Positions 19,266 to 28,430 are shown, counted from the first letter of the stretch. The stretch is DNA of 64,000 bases from Clostridiales bacterium (GCA_020859945.1 JAJBVG010000019.1:20541-84540); one strand, 5' to 3'. The notes: generated by a model from the sequence alone, not told the origin. Made by a program: numbers and translations.

Positions 19266-21251
19266 ATGGCGAAAATCAAACCTTCCAAGCCCAAGCTGGG
19301 CAAGAAGAAAGCAGACGAAACGGTTTATCAGGGGGCTGTGGCGGTCAAGGCCAAGCCGAAGCGGAAAAAGTGGAAAATCGTGCTGGTGGTCGCCATTGTC
19401 CTGGTGGTGCTGGTGGCGGCGGCGATGATTTTCCTGCGGGGGCCGATGATGATGTTGCTGGGCCGAAACGCCTTCTCGTCCGCTGATATAACGGTGTCCA
19501 CGGTCCAGTCCGCTACGGCGGAGACCGGCACCCTCAGCAGCACCATTTCCGCCACCGGCAATCTGGCCATGACCGACACCGAGGACGTGACCATCCCCTC
19601 CGACCTGACGGTGGACGAGGTCTATGTGGAATCCGGCGACAGCGTCACCGAGGGAGAGACCCTGGCCACGCTGAACACCACCTCTATTGTCAGCGCCCTG
19701 CTGGATGCGGAGGAGAGCCTGGAGGACATCGAGGACCAGCTGGACGATGACGACGACCTCTCTGACCTGGAGATCGAGGAGCTGGAGGGCCAGCAGGCGG
19801 AGTTGGAGGAGACCATTTCCGCGCTGGAGGCCCTGTACGACAATCCGGTCATCACCGCCACCTGCGACGGTACCATCAGCGCCGTCTATGTCTCCGATGG
19901 GTCGGCAGCCAGCAGTTCCTCTTCCAGCTCTAGCGGCGGGTCTGTCTATTCCACCAGCGCCGCCAGCGCTGCGCCGGTGCTGTCCCTGCTGACCGCTACC
20001 ACCGGCAGTTCAGAAGAGGCCAACGCTGTGGTTTCCGCCGCTTCCGAAGATTCTTCGGCGTCCGATTCCAGCGGGGATTCCAGCGGCACAGAGGACAGCA
20101 GTTCGACCAGCGTGGAAACCATCACCGACTTCTCCGAGCTGGAGATCACCATTCCCGTCACAGGTGACGTTCCCCAGAGCGAAATCGCCGAGACCGAAAC
20201 CTACACAGGTACCATCTCCTGGAACTGCACCTCCGGCGTCTTTAAGGCGGAGACCAGCTACACCGCCACCATCGTCCTGACGGCCAACGACGGCTACACC
20301 TTCTCCTCCGCCGAGCTGCCCACTATCTCCGGCGCAGCCTACACTTGGCAAATCATCAACGAGGGGGACAGCGGGGCCAAGCTGCGCATTGCCGCCACCT
20401 TCGGGGCCACAGATGCGGACGAGACAGAGGATACAGGCAGCTACTCCGACAGCGCGGACAGCGCGGGCGCCACTTCCGGTACTGCCGGAATGTCCTCCGG
20501 CAGCATCTCCAGTGGCAGCAGCGGCTCTGTCTCCGGCAGCGTTTCCTCCGGCACCGCCTCCAGCGGCAGCAGCGACAGCGGTAGCTCCGGTTCCAGTTCC
20601 AGTTCCAGCCTGTACAGTTCCTCCGACACGACAGCCTTTACCATCCTCAAGCAGGACGAGGTCACCATCTCCGTCAGCATTGACGAGCTGGACATCCTCA
20701 GCGTGTCTGAAGGCCAGACTGCCACCGTCACCCTGGACGCGCTGGAGGACGAGGAGTTCACCGGCACCATCACCTCTGTGGGGACTGAGGCCACCTCCAC
20801 CAGCGGAAACGCCAAATACACTGTGGAGATCACCATCGACAAGACGGACAACATGCTCAGCGGCATGAGCGCGTCGGTGGTCATCCAGACGGGCAGCACG
20901 GAGAACGCGGTACTTATCCCCGTGGCTGCCCTCCAGGAGGAGGACGGCAGCACCTTCGTCTACACCGAAGCGGACGAGGACGGAAACCTCTCCGGTGAGG
21001 TGGAGGTGGAGACCGGCCTCTCCACCAGCAGCCAGGTGGAGATCACCAGCGGTCTCAGCGAAGGCGACACGGTCTATTACAACGTGACCGAGAGCGACGC
21101 AACCTCTGACGAAGCCTCCATGTCGGATATGTTCGGCGGCATGGGTGGCGGCGGCAACTTTGACGCTGGCGACTTCGATGCGGGCGACTTCGACGCCGGC
21201 AACTTCGACGTCGGCAATATGCCCAGCGGCGGTCGCGGCGGCGGCCAGTGA
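19266..21251 (+). CDS. MacA-like efflux adaptor (HlyD family) with surface-repeat insertion
   Basis: A 661-residue membrane-anchored adaptor for the ABC exporter encoded next. A basic N-terminus is followed by a membrane segment at about 37-57, then the first half of a lipoyl/beta-barrel region (GTLSSTISATGNL, VYVESGDSVTEGETLATL) and a very acidic coiled-coil of about 125-190. An unusual insert follows: Ser-rich linkers around 215-290 and 400-460 enclose a domain (VTGDVPQSEIAETETYTG, SYTATIVLTANDGYTF) resembling repeats of Firmicutes surface proteins. The adaptor then resumes (ISVSIDELDILSVSEGQTA, SGMSASVVIQ, VEITSGLSEGDTV). The tail is Gly-rich with FDAGD repeats. Usual MacA homologues are about 380-450 residues. 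Start ATG follows AGGAGGA. Confidence 0.85.
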   Translation: MAKIKPSKPKLGKKKADETVYQGAVAVKAKPKRKKWKIVLVVAIVLVVLVAAAMIFLRGPMMMLLGRNAFSSADITVSTVQSATAETGTLSSTISATGNLAMTDTEDVTIPSDLTVDEVYVESGDSVTEGETLATLNTTSIVSALLDAEESLEDIEDQLDDDDDLSDLEIEELEGQQAELEETISALEALYDNPVITATCDGTISAVYVSDGSAASSSSSSSSGGSVYSTSAASAAPVLSLLTATTGSSEEANAVVSAASEDSSASDSSGDSSGTEDSSSTSVETITDFSELEITIPVTGDVPQSEIAETETYTGTISWNCTSGVFKAETSYTATIVLTANDGYTFSSAELPTISGAAYTWQIINEGDSGAKLRIAATFGATDADETEDTGSYSDSADSAGATSGTAGMSSGSISSGSSGSVSGSVSSGTASSGSSDSGSSGSSSSSSLYSSSDTTAFTILKQDEVTISVSIDELDILSVSEGQTATVTLDALEDEEFTGTITSVGTEATSTSGNAKYTVEITIDKTDNMLSGMSASVVIQTGSTENAVLIPVAALQEEDGSTFVYTEADEDGNLSGEVEVETGLSTSSQVEITSGLSEGDTVYYNVTESDATSDEASMSDMFGGMGGGGNFDAGDFDAGDFDAGNFDVGNMPSGGRGGGQ

Positions 21252-21265
21252 GGGGTGAGTGCGCC

Positions 21266-21937
21266 ATGATCGTGTTAGAAGACGTGACCAAGCGGTATAT
21301 CATGGGTGACACCGAGGTCCTCGCGCTGGACCACGCCAACCTCCACATCCGCCAGGGGGAGTTCGTCAGCATCGTTGGCCCCTCCGGCAGCGGCAAGTCC
21401 ACCATGATGAACATCATCGGCTGTCTGGACGTGGCGGATGAGGGCCGCTACCTGCTGGACGGCCAGCCCATCGAGCAGTATTCGGAAAACCAGCTGGCAA
21501 AAATTCGTAACCAGAAAATCGGCTTTGTGTTCCAGAACTTCAACCTCATCGGCAACCTGACGGCACGGGAAAACGTGGAGTTGCCGCTCATCTACCAGCG
21601 GATGCCCAAAAAGCAGCGGGCGGAGCTGGTGGAGCGAGCACTGGACATGGTGCAGCTGGGCCAGCGGGCCAACCACAAGCCCAACGAACTGTCCGGCGGT
21701 CAGCAGCAGCGGGTGGCCATCGCCCGGGCCATCGCCGCCCGGCCCTCTCTGTTCCTGGCGGATGAACCCACCGGCAACCTGGACTCCAAAACCGGCCAGG
21801 AAATTATGGAGCTGTTTCACGAGCTGCACCGGCAAGGCAGCACCATCGTCCTCATCACCCACAGCGAATCCGTCGCCCGGCAAGCCTCCCGCAGTGTCCA
21901 CATCCTGGACGGCCATGTGACGGAGGTGATGCTATGA
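21266..21937 (+). CDS. MacB/LolD-type ABC transporter ATP-binding protein
   Basis: A 223-residue ABC ATPase of the MacB/LolD group. It has Walker [10 protein letters not shown] near residue 38, the Q loop [13 protein letters not shown], the signature [14 protein letters not shown] near 142, Walker [14 protein letters not shown] and the switch His in VLITHSES. It powers the FtsX-like permease encoded next (4-base overlap) together with the adaptor before it. The ATG at 21266 follows GAGGGGTG; an upstream GTG at 21248 lies inside the adaptor stop region. Substrates of such systems include peptides, antibiotics and toxins; none can be assigned here. Confidence 0.94.
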   Translation: MIVLEDVTKRYIMGDTEVLALDHANLHIRQGEFVSIVGPSGSGKSTMMNIIGCLDVADEGRYLLDGQPIEQYSENQLAKIRNQKIGFVFQNFNLIGNLTARENVELPLIYQRMPKKQRAELVERALDMVQLGQRANHKPNELSGGQQQRVAIARAIAARPSLFLADEPTGNLDSKTGQEIMELFHELHRQGSTIVLITHSESVARQASRSVHILDGHVTEVML

Positions 21938-23118
21938 TTTTTCAGTCGTTCAAAATGGCGTGGAAGGCCATTTCGTCCAACAAAATGCGCTCCTTTTTAA
22001 CCATGCTGGGTATTATCATCGGCGTGTTTTCGCTGGTGGTGCTGGTGTCGCTGGTCAGCGGGACCACCACCTCCGTCACCGACACCATCTCCAGTTTGGG
22101 TACCAATATGCTCTCTGTGACCATCTCCGACGACAAGGGCAAGCCCTACAAGCTGGACGACCTGAACGAAATCGCGGAGGACCCGGAAATTGACCAGGTG
22201 GCCGCCATTGGGCAGTCCAGCATGACCGCCTCCAGCAGTTCCACCGAGGAGACCGCCGCGGTTTATGGCACCACCTCCGCCTATCAGTCCATCCAGGGGC
22301 TGGAGCTGGAGCATGGCCGCTGGCTGAAAAGTGTGGATGTCAACAACCACACCTATGTGGCGGTTATTAGTGCCTCCACCGCGGAGGACATTTTGGGCAG
22401 CACCGACGTGGTAGGGGAGAGCATCAAGCTGGACGGGATGTCCTTTGAGGTCATCGGCGTGCTGGCGGACGACGACGAGGACGACAGTTCCGCGCTGCTG
22501 GGGTCCAGCTACGACATTTACATCCCATACACCACTCTGGTGCGGCTGTCCAACAGCGTCTCCACCAGCATCACCACCTTCTATGTCTCCGCCACCAGTG
22601 ACGAGACGCTGGACGACGCGGAGGCCGCGCTGGAGACCCTGCTGCTGGAGCGGTTCGACGACGATGAGGACGCCTACACCATCTACAACCAGTCCACCAT
22701 TATGGACGTGATGAGTTCCGTCACGAGTATGCTTTCGCTGCTGCTGGGCGGTATCGCCGCTATCTCCCTGCTGGTGGGCGGCATCGGCATTATGAACATC
22801 ATGTTGGTCTCCGTCACCGAGCGCACCCGTGAGATCGGTATCCGCAAGGCCATCGGAGCCAGCCGGGGCAGCATTATGACGCAGTTCCTCATCGAGGCCC
22901 TTGTGGTCAGTTTGATGGGCTGCTGCATCGGCATTGCGCTTTCCTGGGTGGCTATCCAAATCGTTAACCAGGTGGGCGGCACCAGCTACGGGCTGGCGGG
23001 CAACGTGGTGGCCGTCGCGGTGGTGTTCTCGCTGTTGGTGGGGCTGGTGTTCGGCCTGTACCCCGCCAACAAAGCCGCGAAAAAGAAGCCCATCGACGCT
23101 CTGCGCTACACCGGGTAA
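21934..23118 (+). CDS. MacB-type ABC transporter permease
   Basis: A 394-residue permease of the MacB/FtsX family with four membrane segments: one near residues 18-42, then a large extracytoplasmic MacB periplasmic-core-like domain rich in Asp and Ser, and three at about 268-296, 323-347 and 358-380. Family marks are an N-terminal NKMRSFLTMLGIIIGVFSLVVLVS and the SVTERTREIGIRKAIGAS coupling helix. It overlaps the ATPase gene by 4 bases and ends the operon. It forms a mechanotransmission-type exporter with the adaptor and ATPase, probably for cell-envelope-active compounds. Confidence 0.93.
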   Translation: MIFQSFKMAWKAISSNKMRSFLTMLGIIIGVFSLVVLVSLVSGTTTSVTDTISSLGTNMLSVTISDDKGKPYKLDDLNEIAEDPEIDQVAAIGQSSMTASSSSTEETAAVYGTTSAYQSIQGLELEHGRWLKSVDVNNHTYVAVISASTAEDILGSTDVVGESIKLDGMSFEVIGVLADDDEDDSSALLGSSYDIYIPYTTLVRLSNSVSTSITTFYVSATSDETLDDAEAALETLLLERFDDDEDAYTIYNQSTIMDVMSSVTSMLSLLLGGIAAISLLVGGIGIMNIMLVSVTERTREIGIRKAIGASRGSIMTQFLIEALVVSLMGCCIGIALSWVAIQIVNQVGGTSYGLAGNVVAVAVVFSLLVGLVFGLYPANKAAKKKPIDALRYTG

Positions 23119-23157
23119 ATTGGTTATCAGCTCCGAAAGGGATGCAGATAAATGTCC

Positions 23158-23206
23158 AAAACGAATGAGCCTGAACGGAGGTCATCTCTGTTCAGGCTCA
23201 TTTGTA
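23158..23206 (+). terminator. Hairpin after the MacAB-like operon
   Basis: A 13-base perfect stem AATGAGCCTGAAC (23164-23176) and its complement (23190-23202). The T run is short (TTTG), so it may be a terminator or a 3'-end stabilising hairpin. Confidence 0.55.
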
Positions 23207-23307
23207 ACACGGAAATCAAGTTTGCGAATCAGACACCGTGTTTCCAGATATTCAAAGCCGTTTGAACTGCGCACAAGCGAAAAAACTATCTTTTTTATTC
23301 GTTTGCC

Positions 23308-23377
23308 TGTAGGGGCGGCCCGTGGCCGCCCGGGGTTGGCAGGTTGTCCCTGCGGGCGGCCACGGGCCGCCCCTACA
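23308..23377. repeat. GC-rich palindromic intergenic repeat, copy B
   Basis: A 70 bp element with perfect 25-base inverted arms beginning TGTAGGGGCGGCCC, the same arms as at 7052-7120, with a different loop. It lies between the permease gene and the converging gene at 23436. Confidence 0.88.
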
Positions 23378-23435
23378 CAAAAAGTGCAATTTTTCCCGTG
23401 GGCTTTTCAAAATTGATTTCTGTGCATTTGTAAGG

Positions 23436-24308
23436 TTATTTCTGCTGTTTCACGTTGTCGCCCAGCATTTTTTGCAGGGACGCTTTCAACGAGGCGGTGA
23501 AGTCGCACATTTCCTGGGAAACCCGTTGGTCGGAGGAATGGAGGACGTAGCTGTGGTAGCTGCGCACCAGGTTCAGTTCCTCCCAGATAGCGTCCTCCAT
23601 CAGGTCCATGCCCTTGAGCAGGGCGGTGGGGTTGACCGCGTCTTTCAGCCGGATGCTGCCGCCGATTTTCCCGGCCAGCTTCCGCAGAATCTCATCGATT
23701 TCCCCGTAATCCTGCAAAAACTGCTCCAGGTCGCCGTCTGCTCCGCCGGAGCCGTCGATGCGTTTCTTGTACCGTTCGCTGATGCGCTGAATCTTGTCCG
23801 GCGCTACCACCAGCAGGATGAAACACATAATGCAGAAAATAGTCGCCGATGTCAGCCAAAGGGTCTCATCCATGAGGAACCGGTGGACCCCCTCCGGGAG
23901 CAGGGTGTTTTCCGCGCCGTAAAGCAGCTGAAAGCCGTTGGCCATCAGGGAGAGAAAGGCCAGCACCGTGATGAAAATGGCCAGCCGGTTGTAATCCCGT
24001 TTCAACAGCTCGATGGGGTCGGAAAGGGTCTCGTCTTCCCGGTTGTCGCGCTGAATGTGTTCCAGGAAAAAGATGTAGCCGGTCAGCGTAATGCCATACA
24101 GACCGGCCACGACAGAGGCGCTGGTAGAAAAGAGGGAATAAAGGGAGTCGGCGCTGATGGTTGTCAGCCTGGCCTGGCAGTCCCAGACGATGAGCAGGTG
24201 GGGAAGCGTTGCGAGCAACACCGCTAAAACCAATATGATTTGCTCGATATGCCGTTGAAAAAACTTTTTGGAGGGCTTGTACCGCTCCATGAGAGGCTTG
24301 TTGCTCAT
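23436..24308 (-). CDS. Uncharacterised four-helix membrane protein
   Basis: 290 residues with no family I recognise. Predicted membrane segments lie at about 22-43, 62-83, 107-130 and 149-169, followed by a soluble, helical C-terminal half of about 120 residues with charged heptad-like stretches. The ATG at 24306-24308 (complement) follows AAAGGAGCGG. Frame extensions upstream to 24425 overlap the zinc-ribbon gene and its terminator and are not used. It probably has its own weak promoter because a terminator separates it from the gene upstream. Function is unknown. Confidence 0.75.
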   Translation of the reverse strand: MSNKPLMERYKPSKKFFQRHIEQIILVLAVLLATLPHLLIVWDCQARLTTISADSLYSLFSTSASVVAGLYGITLTGYIFFLEHIQRDNREDETLSDPIELLKRDYNRLAIFITVLAFLSLMANGFQLLYGAENTLLPEGVHRFLMDETLWLTSATIFCIMCFILLVVAPDKIQRISERYKKRIDGSGGADGDLEQFLQDYGEIDEILRKLAGKIGGSIRLKDAVNPTALLKGMDLMEDAIWEELNLVRSYHSYVLHSSDQRVSQEMCDFTASLKASLQKMLGDNVKQQK

Positions 24309-24329
24309 GTACCGCTCCTTTCGCAGGGA

Positions 24330-24366
24330 AAACAGGCAGGGAGCGCCGCAAACACAGCGCTCCCTA
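24330..24366 (-). terminator. Terminator of the zinc-ribbon gene
   Basis: A perfect 9-base stem AGGGAGCGC/GCGCTCCCT (24338-24346 and 24357-24365) followed on the minus strand by a GCCTGTTTT tract. Confidence 0.75.
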
Positions 24367-24385
24367 CCGGATACAAATGATTCAA

Positions 24386-24679
24386 TTAGCGGCCCGCACG
24401 GATCTCGGCGAAGCAGCTGCTGCAATAGACGGGACGGTCGCTCTGGGGCTCAAACGGCACACGGGCCTCGCCGCCGCAGCGAGCGCAAACAGCGGTGAAG
24501 AACTGGCGCTGGGCGCGGGGAGCGCCGCCGTTCAGGTTGGCTTTACGGGCGTCGCGGCAACTCTTGCAGCGCTGCGGCTCGTTCTGGAAGCCGTGCTCGG
24601 CGTAGAACTCCTGCTCACCGGCGGTGAACACGAACTCGTTGCCACACTCTTTGCAAACCAAGGTCTTATCTTCGAACAT
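24386..24679 (-). CDS. Zinc-ribbon protein with four CxxC knuckles
   Basis: A 97-residue protein built of two zinc-ribbon units. Paired Cys motifs are CKECG near residue 9, CKSCRDAR near 38, CARCGG near 65 and CSSCF near 86. The first unit with FTAGEQEFYAEHGFQNEPQRC matches the probable zinc-ribbon (zf-trcl) family. Such proteins often bind nucleic acid, but no partner is proven. It lies downstream of sigH on the same strand with a 107-base gap, and has its own terminator. Confidence 0.85.
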   Translation of the reverse strand: MFEDKTLVCKECGNEFVFTAGEQEFYAEHGFQNEPQRCKSCRDARKANLNGGAPRAQRQFFTAVCARCGGEARVPFEPQSDRPVYCSSCFAEIRAGR

Positions 24680-24786
24680 TTTTTTACCCTCTCTTTTGAT
24701 TAGTTGCCACTGTGGGCGTATATTTTGCGTTCAGCTTGTGCTGGGAGCGCCGCTGGGAAAGGAAACACCTCCGCCTGACCGCCGTT

Positions 24787-25377
24787 TTAAGCGTCCAGCT
24801 TGCGCCGGATGCGCTGTATGGCGTTGTCTACGGACTTGACAGGACGATTGGCCTGGTCTGCGATCTCCGAATAAGAAAGGCCGGAAAGGTACAGCTTGAG
24901 TATCTCCGCCTCAAAATCCGACAGTTTGCTGAACAAAGACCCCAGCCGCTCCTGAACGCTTTCCTTGGTAATGAGGATCTCCTCCGGGTCGGTTTCGGAG
25001 AGCGCGGCTGTGCAGTGGCAATTTTCGTCAAAAAGGGGAGTCTCGATCGGAATAGAATCGTTCAACGGGGTATGATGTTTTCCTGAAGCGGACCGAACGG
25101 CAGAAATCATTCTGTTTTTGACACAGGTTTCCGCATAGGTGCGAAAGCTGACGCCCCGCTCCGGGGCATAGCTCCGAATGGCAGAGAGCAGACCCACCAT
25201 CCCCTCCTGGGTCAAGTCTTCGCCGTCGCCCCCCATCAGGAACAGGGGACGGGCGCAGGCGCGCACCAGACGGGTATAGCGCAGGGCCAGTGTCTCTTCC
25301 GCTGACTGGTCGCCCTGAGCGGCACGGCGGCAGAGAGCTTCATCTGTCAAAGTAGAATCATTCATGTTTCGATCCAT
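24787..25377 (-). CDS. sigH: Sigma-70 family sigma factor, SigH type
   Basis: A 196-residue sigma factor that best matches SigH (Spo0H), the transition-phase factor for early sporulation and competence genes. Region 2 has LFLMGGDGEDLTQEGMVGL and SFRTYAETCVKNRMISAV. The linker KHHTPLNDSIPIETPLFDE resembles the SigH-specific KHIPLNS stretch. Region 4 ends with YSEIADQANRPVKSVDNAIQ. The ATG at 25377 or the one at 25365 (MNDST) could be used; the promoter at 25387-25414 would leave almost no leader for the first, which favours 25365. Bacillus sigH is followed by rpmG-secE-nusG; that link is absent here. Confidence 0.85.
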   Translation of the reverse strand: MDRNMNDSTLTDEALCRRAAQGDQSAEETLALRYTRLVRACARPLFLMGGDGEDLTQEGMVGLLSAIRSYAPERGVSFRTYAETCVKNRMISAVRSASGKHHTPLNDSIPIETPLFDENCHCTAALSETDPEEILITKESVQERLGSLFSKLSDFEAEILKLYLSGLSYSEIADQANRPVKSVDNAIQRIRRKLDA

Positions 25378-25386
25378 TCGTTAGTA

Positions 25387-25414
25387 AGTATAACATTTTT
25401 TCTGCGCCTGTCAA
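25387..25414 (-). promoter_or_regulatory. Sigma-A-like promoter for sigH
   Basis: Minus strand TTGACA (complement of 25409-25414), a 16 bp spacer, TATACT (complement of 25387-25392). Transcription would start within a few bases of the first ATG. Confidence 0.6.
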
Positions 25415-25496
25415 GCGTTTTCTCGAAATAATACGGAAAAATTACAAGTGATGTACAGAATTTCGCCGAAAACGGACAAAACATGGCAGGAAACGA

Positions 25497-26561
25497 TTAA
25501 AACAACGTCTGCTGGGGTTGCCCCTCAAAGGGGATGTGCAGGTGGTCATAAGCCCGCTGGGTCACGCAGCGGCCCCTTGGGGTGCGGGTCAGGAACCCCT
25601 GCTGCAACAGATACGGCTCGTACATATCCTCCAGAGTGACGGTGTCCTCGTTGATGGTGGCGGCGAGGGTGTCCAGCCCCACGGGGCCGCCGTTGTAGAA
25701 CTCGATGATGGCCCGCAGCATCCGCCGGTCGATGTTGTCCAGGCCCAGGTCGTCCACCTCCAAGGCGGTCAGCGCTTCGCTGGCCACCTTCTGGGTGATG
25801 ACGCCGCCTGCCCGCACCTGGGCGAAGTCCCGCACCCGCCGGAGCATCCGGTTGGCGATGCGGGGAGTGCCCCGGCTGCGCCGGGCGATCTCCATAGCGC
25901 CGCTCTCCTCGATGGGAACGTCCAGGATACCGGCGGAGCGCTTGACGATGAAACACAGCTCCTCCGGGGAGTACAGCTCCAGCCGCAGGTTGACGCCAAA
26001 GCGGTCCCGCAGGGGGGCGGACAGGGAACCGGCCCGGGTGGTGGCCCCGATGAGGGTGAACCGGGGCAGGGTCAGCCGGATGGAGTTGGCGCTGGGGCCT
26101 TTGCCGATGATGATGTCTACGGCGTAGTCCTCCATGGCGGGGTAGAGAATTTCCTCGATGGTACGGTTCATCCGGTGAATTTCGTCCACAAAGAGGATGT
26201 CGTTCTCCGCCAAATTGGTCAGCAGCGCCACCAGGTCCCCCGGCTTTTCCATAGCGGGGCCGGAGGTAATGCGGATGTTGACCCCCATTTCGTTGGCGAT
26301 GATGCCAGCCAGAGTGGTTTTGCCCAGACCCGGCGGGCCGTAGAGCAGCACATGATCCAGCGGCTCCCCCCGCAGCTTCGCCGCCTGAATAAACACGTCC
26401 AGGTTTTCCTTGGCCTTCTGCTGCCCGATGTACTCCGAAAGGGTCTTGGGCCGCAGGGAGTACTCGCTCTCGTCCCCGCTGGTAAAGGAAGAAGTCACCA
26501 GCGGCTGGCCGTACCCCTCGGTTTCGTCGAAATTGCGTTCCATCTCGTTGTTGATGGCCAT
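25497..26561 (-). CDS. ruvB: Holliday junction branch-migration ATPase RuvB
   Basis: A 354-residue AAA+ motor that drives branch migration with RuvA. It has [20 protein letters not shown], Walker [13 protein letters not shown] near residue 74, Walker [13 protein letters not shown], sensor 1 [10 protein letters not shown], the arginine finger region LRDRFG, and a C-terminal winged helix with [14 protein letters not shown]. It ends the ruvC-ruvA-ruvB run; the gap to ruvA is 13 bases. Confidence 0.97.
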   Translation of the reverse strand: MAINNEMERNFDETEGYGQPLVTSSFTSGDESEYSLRPKTLSEYIGQQKAKENLDVFIQAAKLRGEPLDHVLLYGPPGLGKTTLAGIIANEMGVNIRITSGPAMEKPGDLVALLTNLAENDILFVDEIHRMNRTIEEILYPAMEDYAVDIIIGKGPSANSIRLTLPRFTLIGATTRAGSLSAPLRDRFGVNLRLELYSPEELCFIVKRSAGILDVPIEESGAMEIARRSRGTPRIANRMLRRVRDFAQVRAGGVITQKVASEALTALEVDDLGLDNIDRRMLRAIIEFYNGGPVGLDTLAATINEDTVTLEDMYEPYLLQQGFLTRTPRGRCVTQRAYDHLHIPFEGQPQQTLF

Positions 26562-26574
26562 GCTGTCACCGCCT

Positions 26575-27183
26575 TTACTGCATCATGCGCGCCAGCGCCT
26601 GTTTGATGACCTCCTCCAGGGTCAGGGAGGCCATGTCGATGCCCTTCAGCGCCTTGCTGATCTCGCTCTGGCTGTAGCCCAGCACGGCCAGAGCCGCGCC
26701 AGCCTCGCCCGCCTTGTCCTCCGGGATGACCGTCCCGGCGGCGCTGGGCAGGGGAGAGGTGCTCTCAAAGGAAACGCCCTGCTCCTTTGCCAGCTTGTCT
26801 TTCAGCTCCAGCACGATGCGCTGGGCGATTTTCTTGCCCACCCCTTGGGCGGCGGTCAGGGTTTTCACGTCGCCGGTGATGATGCTCAGCGCCAGATTGG
26901 AGGGGGTGGAGGAGGAGAGGATGGAGAGCGCCGCCTTCGGTCCCACGCCGGAGACGGAAATCAGCAGCTGGAACAGGTTCAGTTCCTCCTGGGTGGAGAA
27001 CCCGTACAGGTCCACCGCGTCCTCCTTCACCGATAAATAGGTGAACAGCTTGGCCTTCTCCCCCTTTTGGATGGTTCCCAGGGTGTAGTTGGTGGTTTTG
27101 CAGGCGTAGCCCACCCCGCCGCAGTCGATGACCGCCAAAAAGGGGGCGATGTGGGCCACAGTGCCGGAAAGATAGTAAAACAT
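26575..27183 (-). CDS. ruvA: Holliday junction DNA-binding protein RuvA
   Basis: A 202-residue protein with an N-terminal OB fold ([15 protein letters not shown]), two helix-hairpin-helix motifs ([13 protein letters not shown] and [19 protein letters not shown]) and the C-terminal RuvB-binding domain after a flexible linker ([20 protein letters not shown]). The ATG at 27183 has GGGAGG upstream; an extension to 27243 overlaps ruvC and is not used. Confidence 0.96.
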   Translation of the reverse strand: MFYYLSGTVAHIAPFLAVIDCGGVGYACKTTNYTLGTIQKGEKAKLFTYLSVKEDAVDLYGFSTQEELNLFQLLISVSGVGPKAALSILSSSTPSNLALSIITGDVKTLTAAQGVGKKIAQRIVLELKDKLAKEQGVSFESTSPLPSAAGTVIPEDKAGEAGAALAVLGYSQSEISKALKGIDMASLTLEEVIKQALARMMQ

Positions 27184-27214
27184 AACGCTGCCTCCCTCAG
27201 TGTGGGTGCGAAGG

Positions 27215-27736
27215 TTATCGGGTGTCGTACTTTTTCGCGTCAAAGGCGCGGTCTGCGTTGATGAGGCTGGTGGCCGCCCGGCTGTGGCAGATGGCCAGGG
27301 CCAAGGCGTCCGCCGCGTCGTCGGGGCGGGGGATCTTGTCCATGTGGAGCAGCCGCTGGGTCATCAGCATGACTTGCTTTTTCTCCGCCTTGCCGTAGCC
27401 CACCACGGACTGCTTCACCTGCATGGGGGTGTACTCGTAGATGGGGATGCCCGCCTGTTCCCCCGCCAGCAGGATGACCCCCCGCCCGTGGGCCACGGAG
27501 ATGCCGGTGGTCAGGTTGGTGTTGAAGAACAGCTCCTCCACCGCCATCTCCGCCGGGCGGAAGGTGGAAATCAGCTCGTTCATATCCGCATAAATTTGGG
27601 TCAGCCGTACCGAAAGGGGCTGACCCGCCGGGGTGGTGATGGTGCCGTATTGAATGAGCCGGTTGCGGCCCCGTTCCGCGTCGATGACGCCGAAGCCCAC
27701 GGTGGCCACGCCGGGGTCGATGCCAAGAATGACCAT
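27215..27736 (-). CDS. ruvC: Holliday junction resolvase RuvC
   Basis: A 173-residue endonuclease that resolves Holliday junctions. It starts VILGIDPGVATVGFGV with the first catalytic Asp, has the Glu in MAVEELFFNTN, YTPMQVKQSVVGYGKAEKKQV, and the paired acids in RPDDAADALALAICH. A GGGAGG site precedes the ATG. It is first in the ruvCAB run, divergent from ridA, with a promoter at 27776-27804. No LexA-type box was found upstream, so SOS control is not indicated here. Confidence 0.96.
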   Translation of the reverse strand: MVILGIDPGVATVGFGVIDAERGRNRLIQYGTITTPAGQPLSVRLTQIYADMNELISTFRPAEMAVEELFFNTNLTTGISVAHGRGVILLAGEQAGIPIYEYTPMQVKQSVVGYGKAEKKQVMLMTQRLLHMDKIPRPDDAADALALAICHSRAATSLINADRAFDAKKYDTR

Positions 27737-27775
27737 ACCGCGCCTCCCTTATCAAATCTATGTTCTAGTATAGCT

Positions 27776-27804
27776 AGTATAACACACATCCCCGGAGATA
27801 GCAA
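27776..27804 (-). promoter_or_regulatory. Promoter for ruvCAB
   Basis: Minus strand TTGCTA (complement of 27799-27804), 17 bp, TATACT (complement of 27776-27781). Confidence 0.6.
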
Positions 27805-27811
27805 AGAAAAG

Positions 27812-27840
27812 TTTACGGAATGAAAAAAGTGTGGTATAGT
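27812..27840 (+). promoter_or_regulatory. Promoter for ridA
   Basis: TTTACG at 27812-27817, 17 bp, TATAGT at 27835-27840, about 50 bases before the start codon and divergent from the ruvC promoter. Confidence 0.7.
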
Positions 27841-27892
27841 AGAGACATCATCGGGGGACCGGCCCGGTCCCCCACGTAAAGGAGTCTGCAAT

Positions 27893-28270
27893 ATGTCCAA
27901 AGTGATTTCCGCGCCCAACGCCCCCGCCGCTCTGGGGCCTTATTCCCACGCCATTCTGGTGGGAGACACTCTGTTCACCTCCGGCCAGGTGCCGCTGGTC
28001 CCGGAGACCGGCAAGCTGGCAGGGGATACCATCGAGGCCCAGGCCACCCAGGTCCTCGCCAACCTGGAGGCAGTGCTGGCCGCCGCCGATATGACCTTCG
28101 CCAATGTGGTCAAGACCACCGTTTTCCTCACCGACCTGGCCGATTTCGCCGCCATGAACGCCATTTACGCCACCAAGTTCCCGGAGAACCCGCCCGCCCG
28201 CTCCTGTGTGCAGGTGGCAAAGCTCCCCGCCGGGGCAAAGATGGAGATGGAACTGATCGCCAGCAAATAA
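27893..28270 (+). CDS. ridA: RidA family 2-iminobutanoate/2-iminopropanoate deaminase
   Basis: A 125-residue cytosolic trimeric enzyme that hydrolyses reactive imines released by PLP-dependent dehydratases. Marks are an N-terminal APAALGPYSHAI, LFTSGQVPLVPETG, a TTVFLTDLADFAAMN segment, and a C-terminal PPARSCVQVAKLPAGAKMEME with the substrate-binding Arg. A monocistronic gene with its own promoter and terminator. Confidence 0.95.
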   Translation: MSKVISAPNAPAALGPYSHAILVGDTLFTSGQVPLVPETGKLAGDTIEAQATQVLANLEAVLAAADMTFANVVKTTVFLTDLADFAAMNAIYATKFPENPPARSCVQVAKLPAGAKMEMELIASK

Positions 28271-28288
28271 AGGATTCAAACCGAAAAC

Positions 28289-28326
28289 GTCCCCCTGCTT
28301 CCCCGGAAGCAGGGGGCAGTCTTTTG
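28289..28326 (+). terminator. Terminator of ridA
   Basis: Stem CCCCTGCTTCC with GGAAGCAGGGG around a CCGG loop at 28291-28315, followed by CAGTCTTTT. Confidence 0.85.
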
Positions 28327-28340
28327 CGCTGCGTCAAAAC

Positions 28341-28430
28341 ATCTGATGGCAAAAAAGGACCTCCTATGCGTTTGAGCGGAAGCAGTATGGAAACTACACC
28401 CAGCATAGGAGGTTCCTGCAACAGATTATG
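28341..28430. repeat. Fold-back sequence between ridA and the membrane-protein pair
   Basis: GGACCTCCTATGC (28357-28369) pairs with GCATAGGAGGTTCC (28404-28417) across about 34 bases; weaker ATCTG/CAGAT arms extend it outward. It may be a small mobile or RNA structure. No coding sequence is seen in it. Confidence 0.55.
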
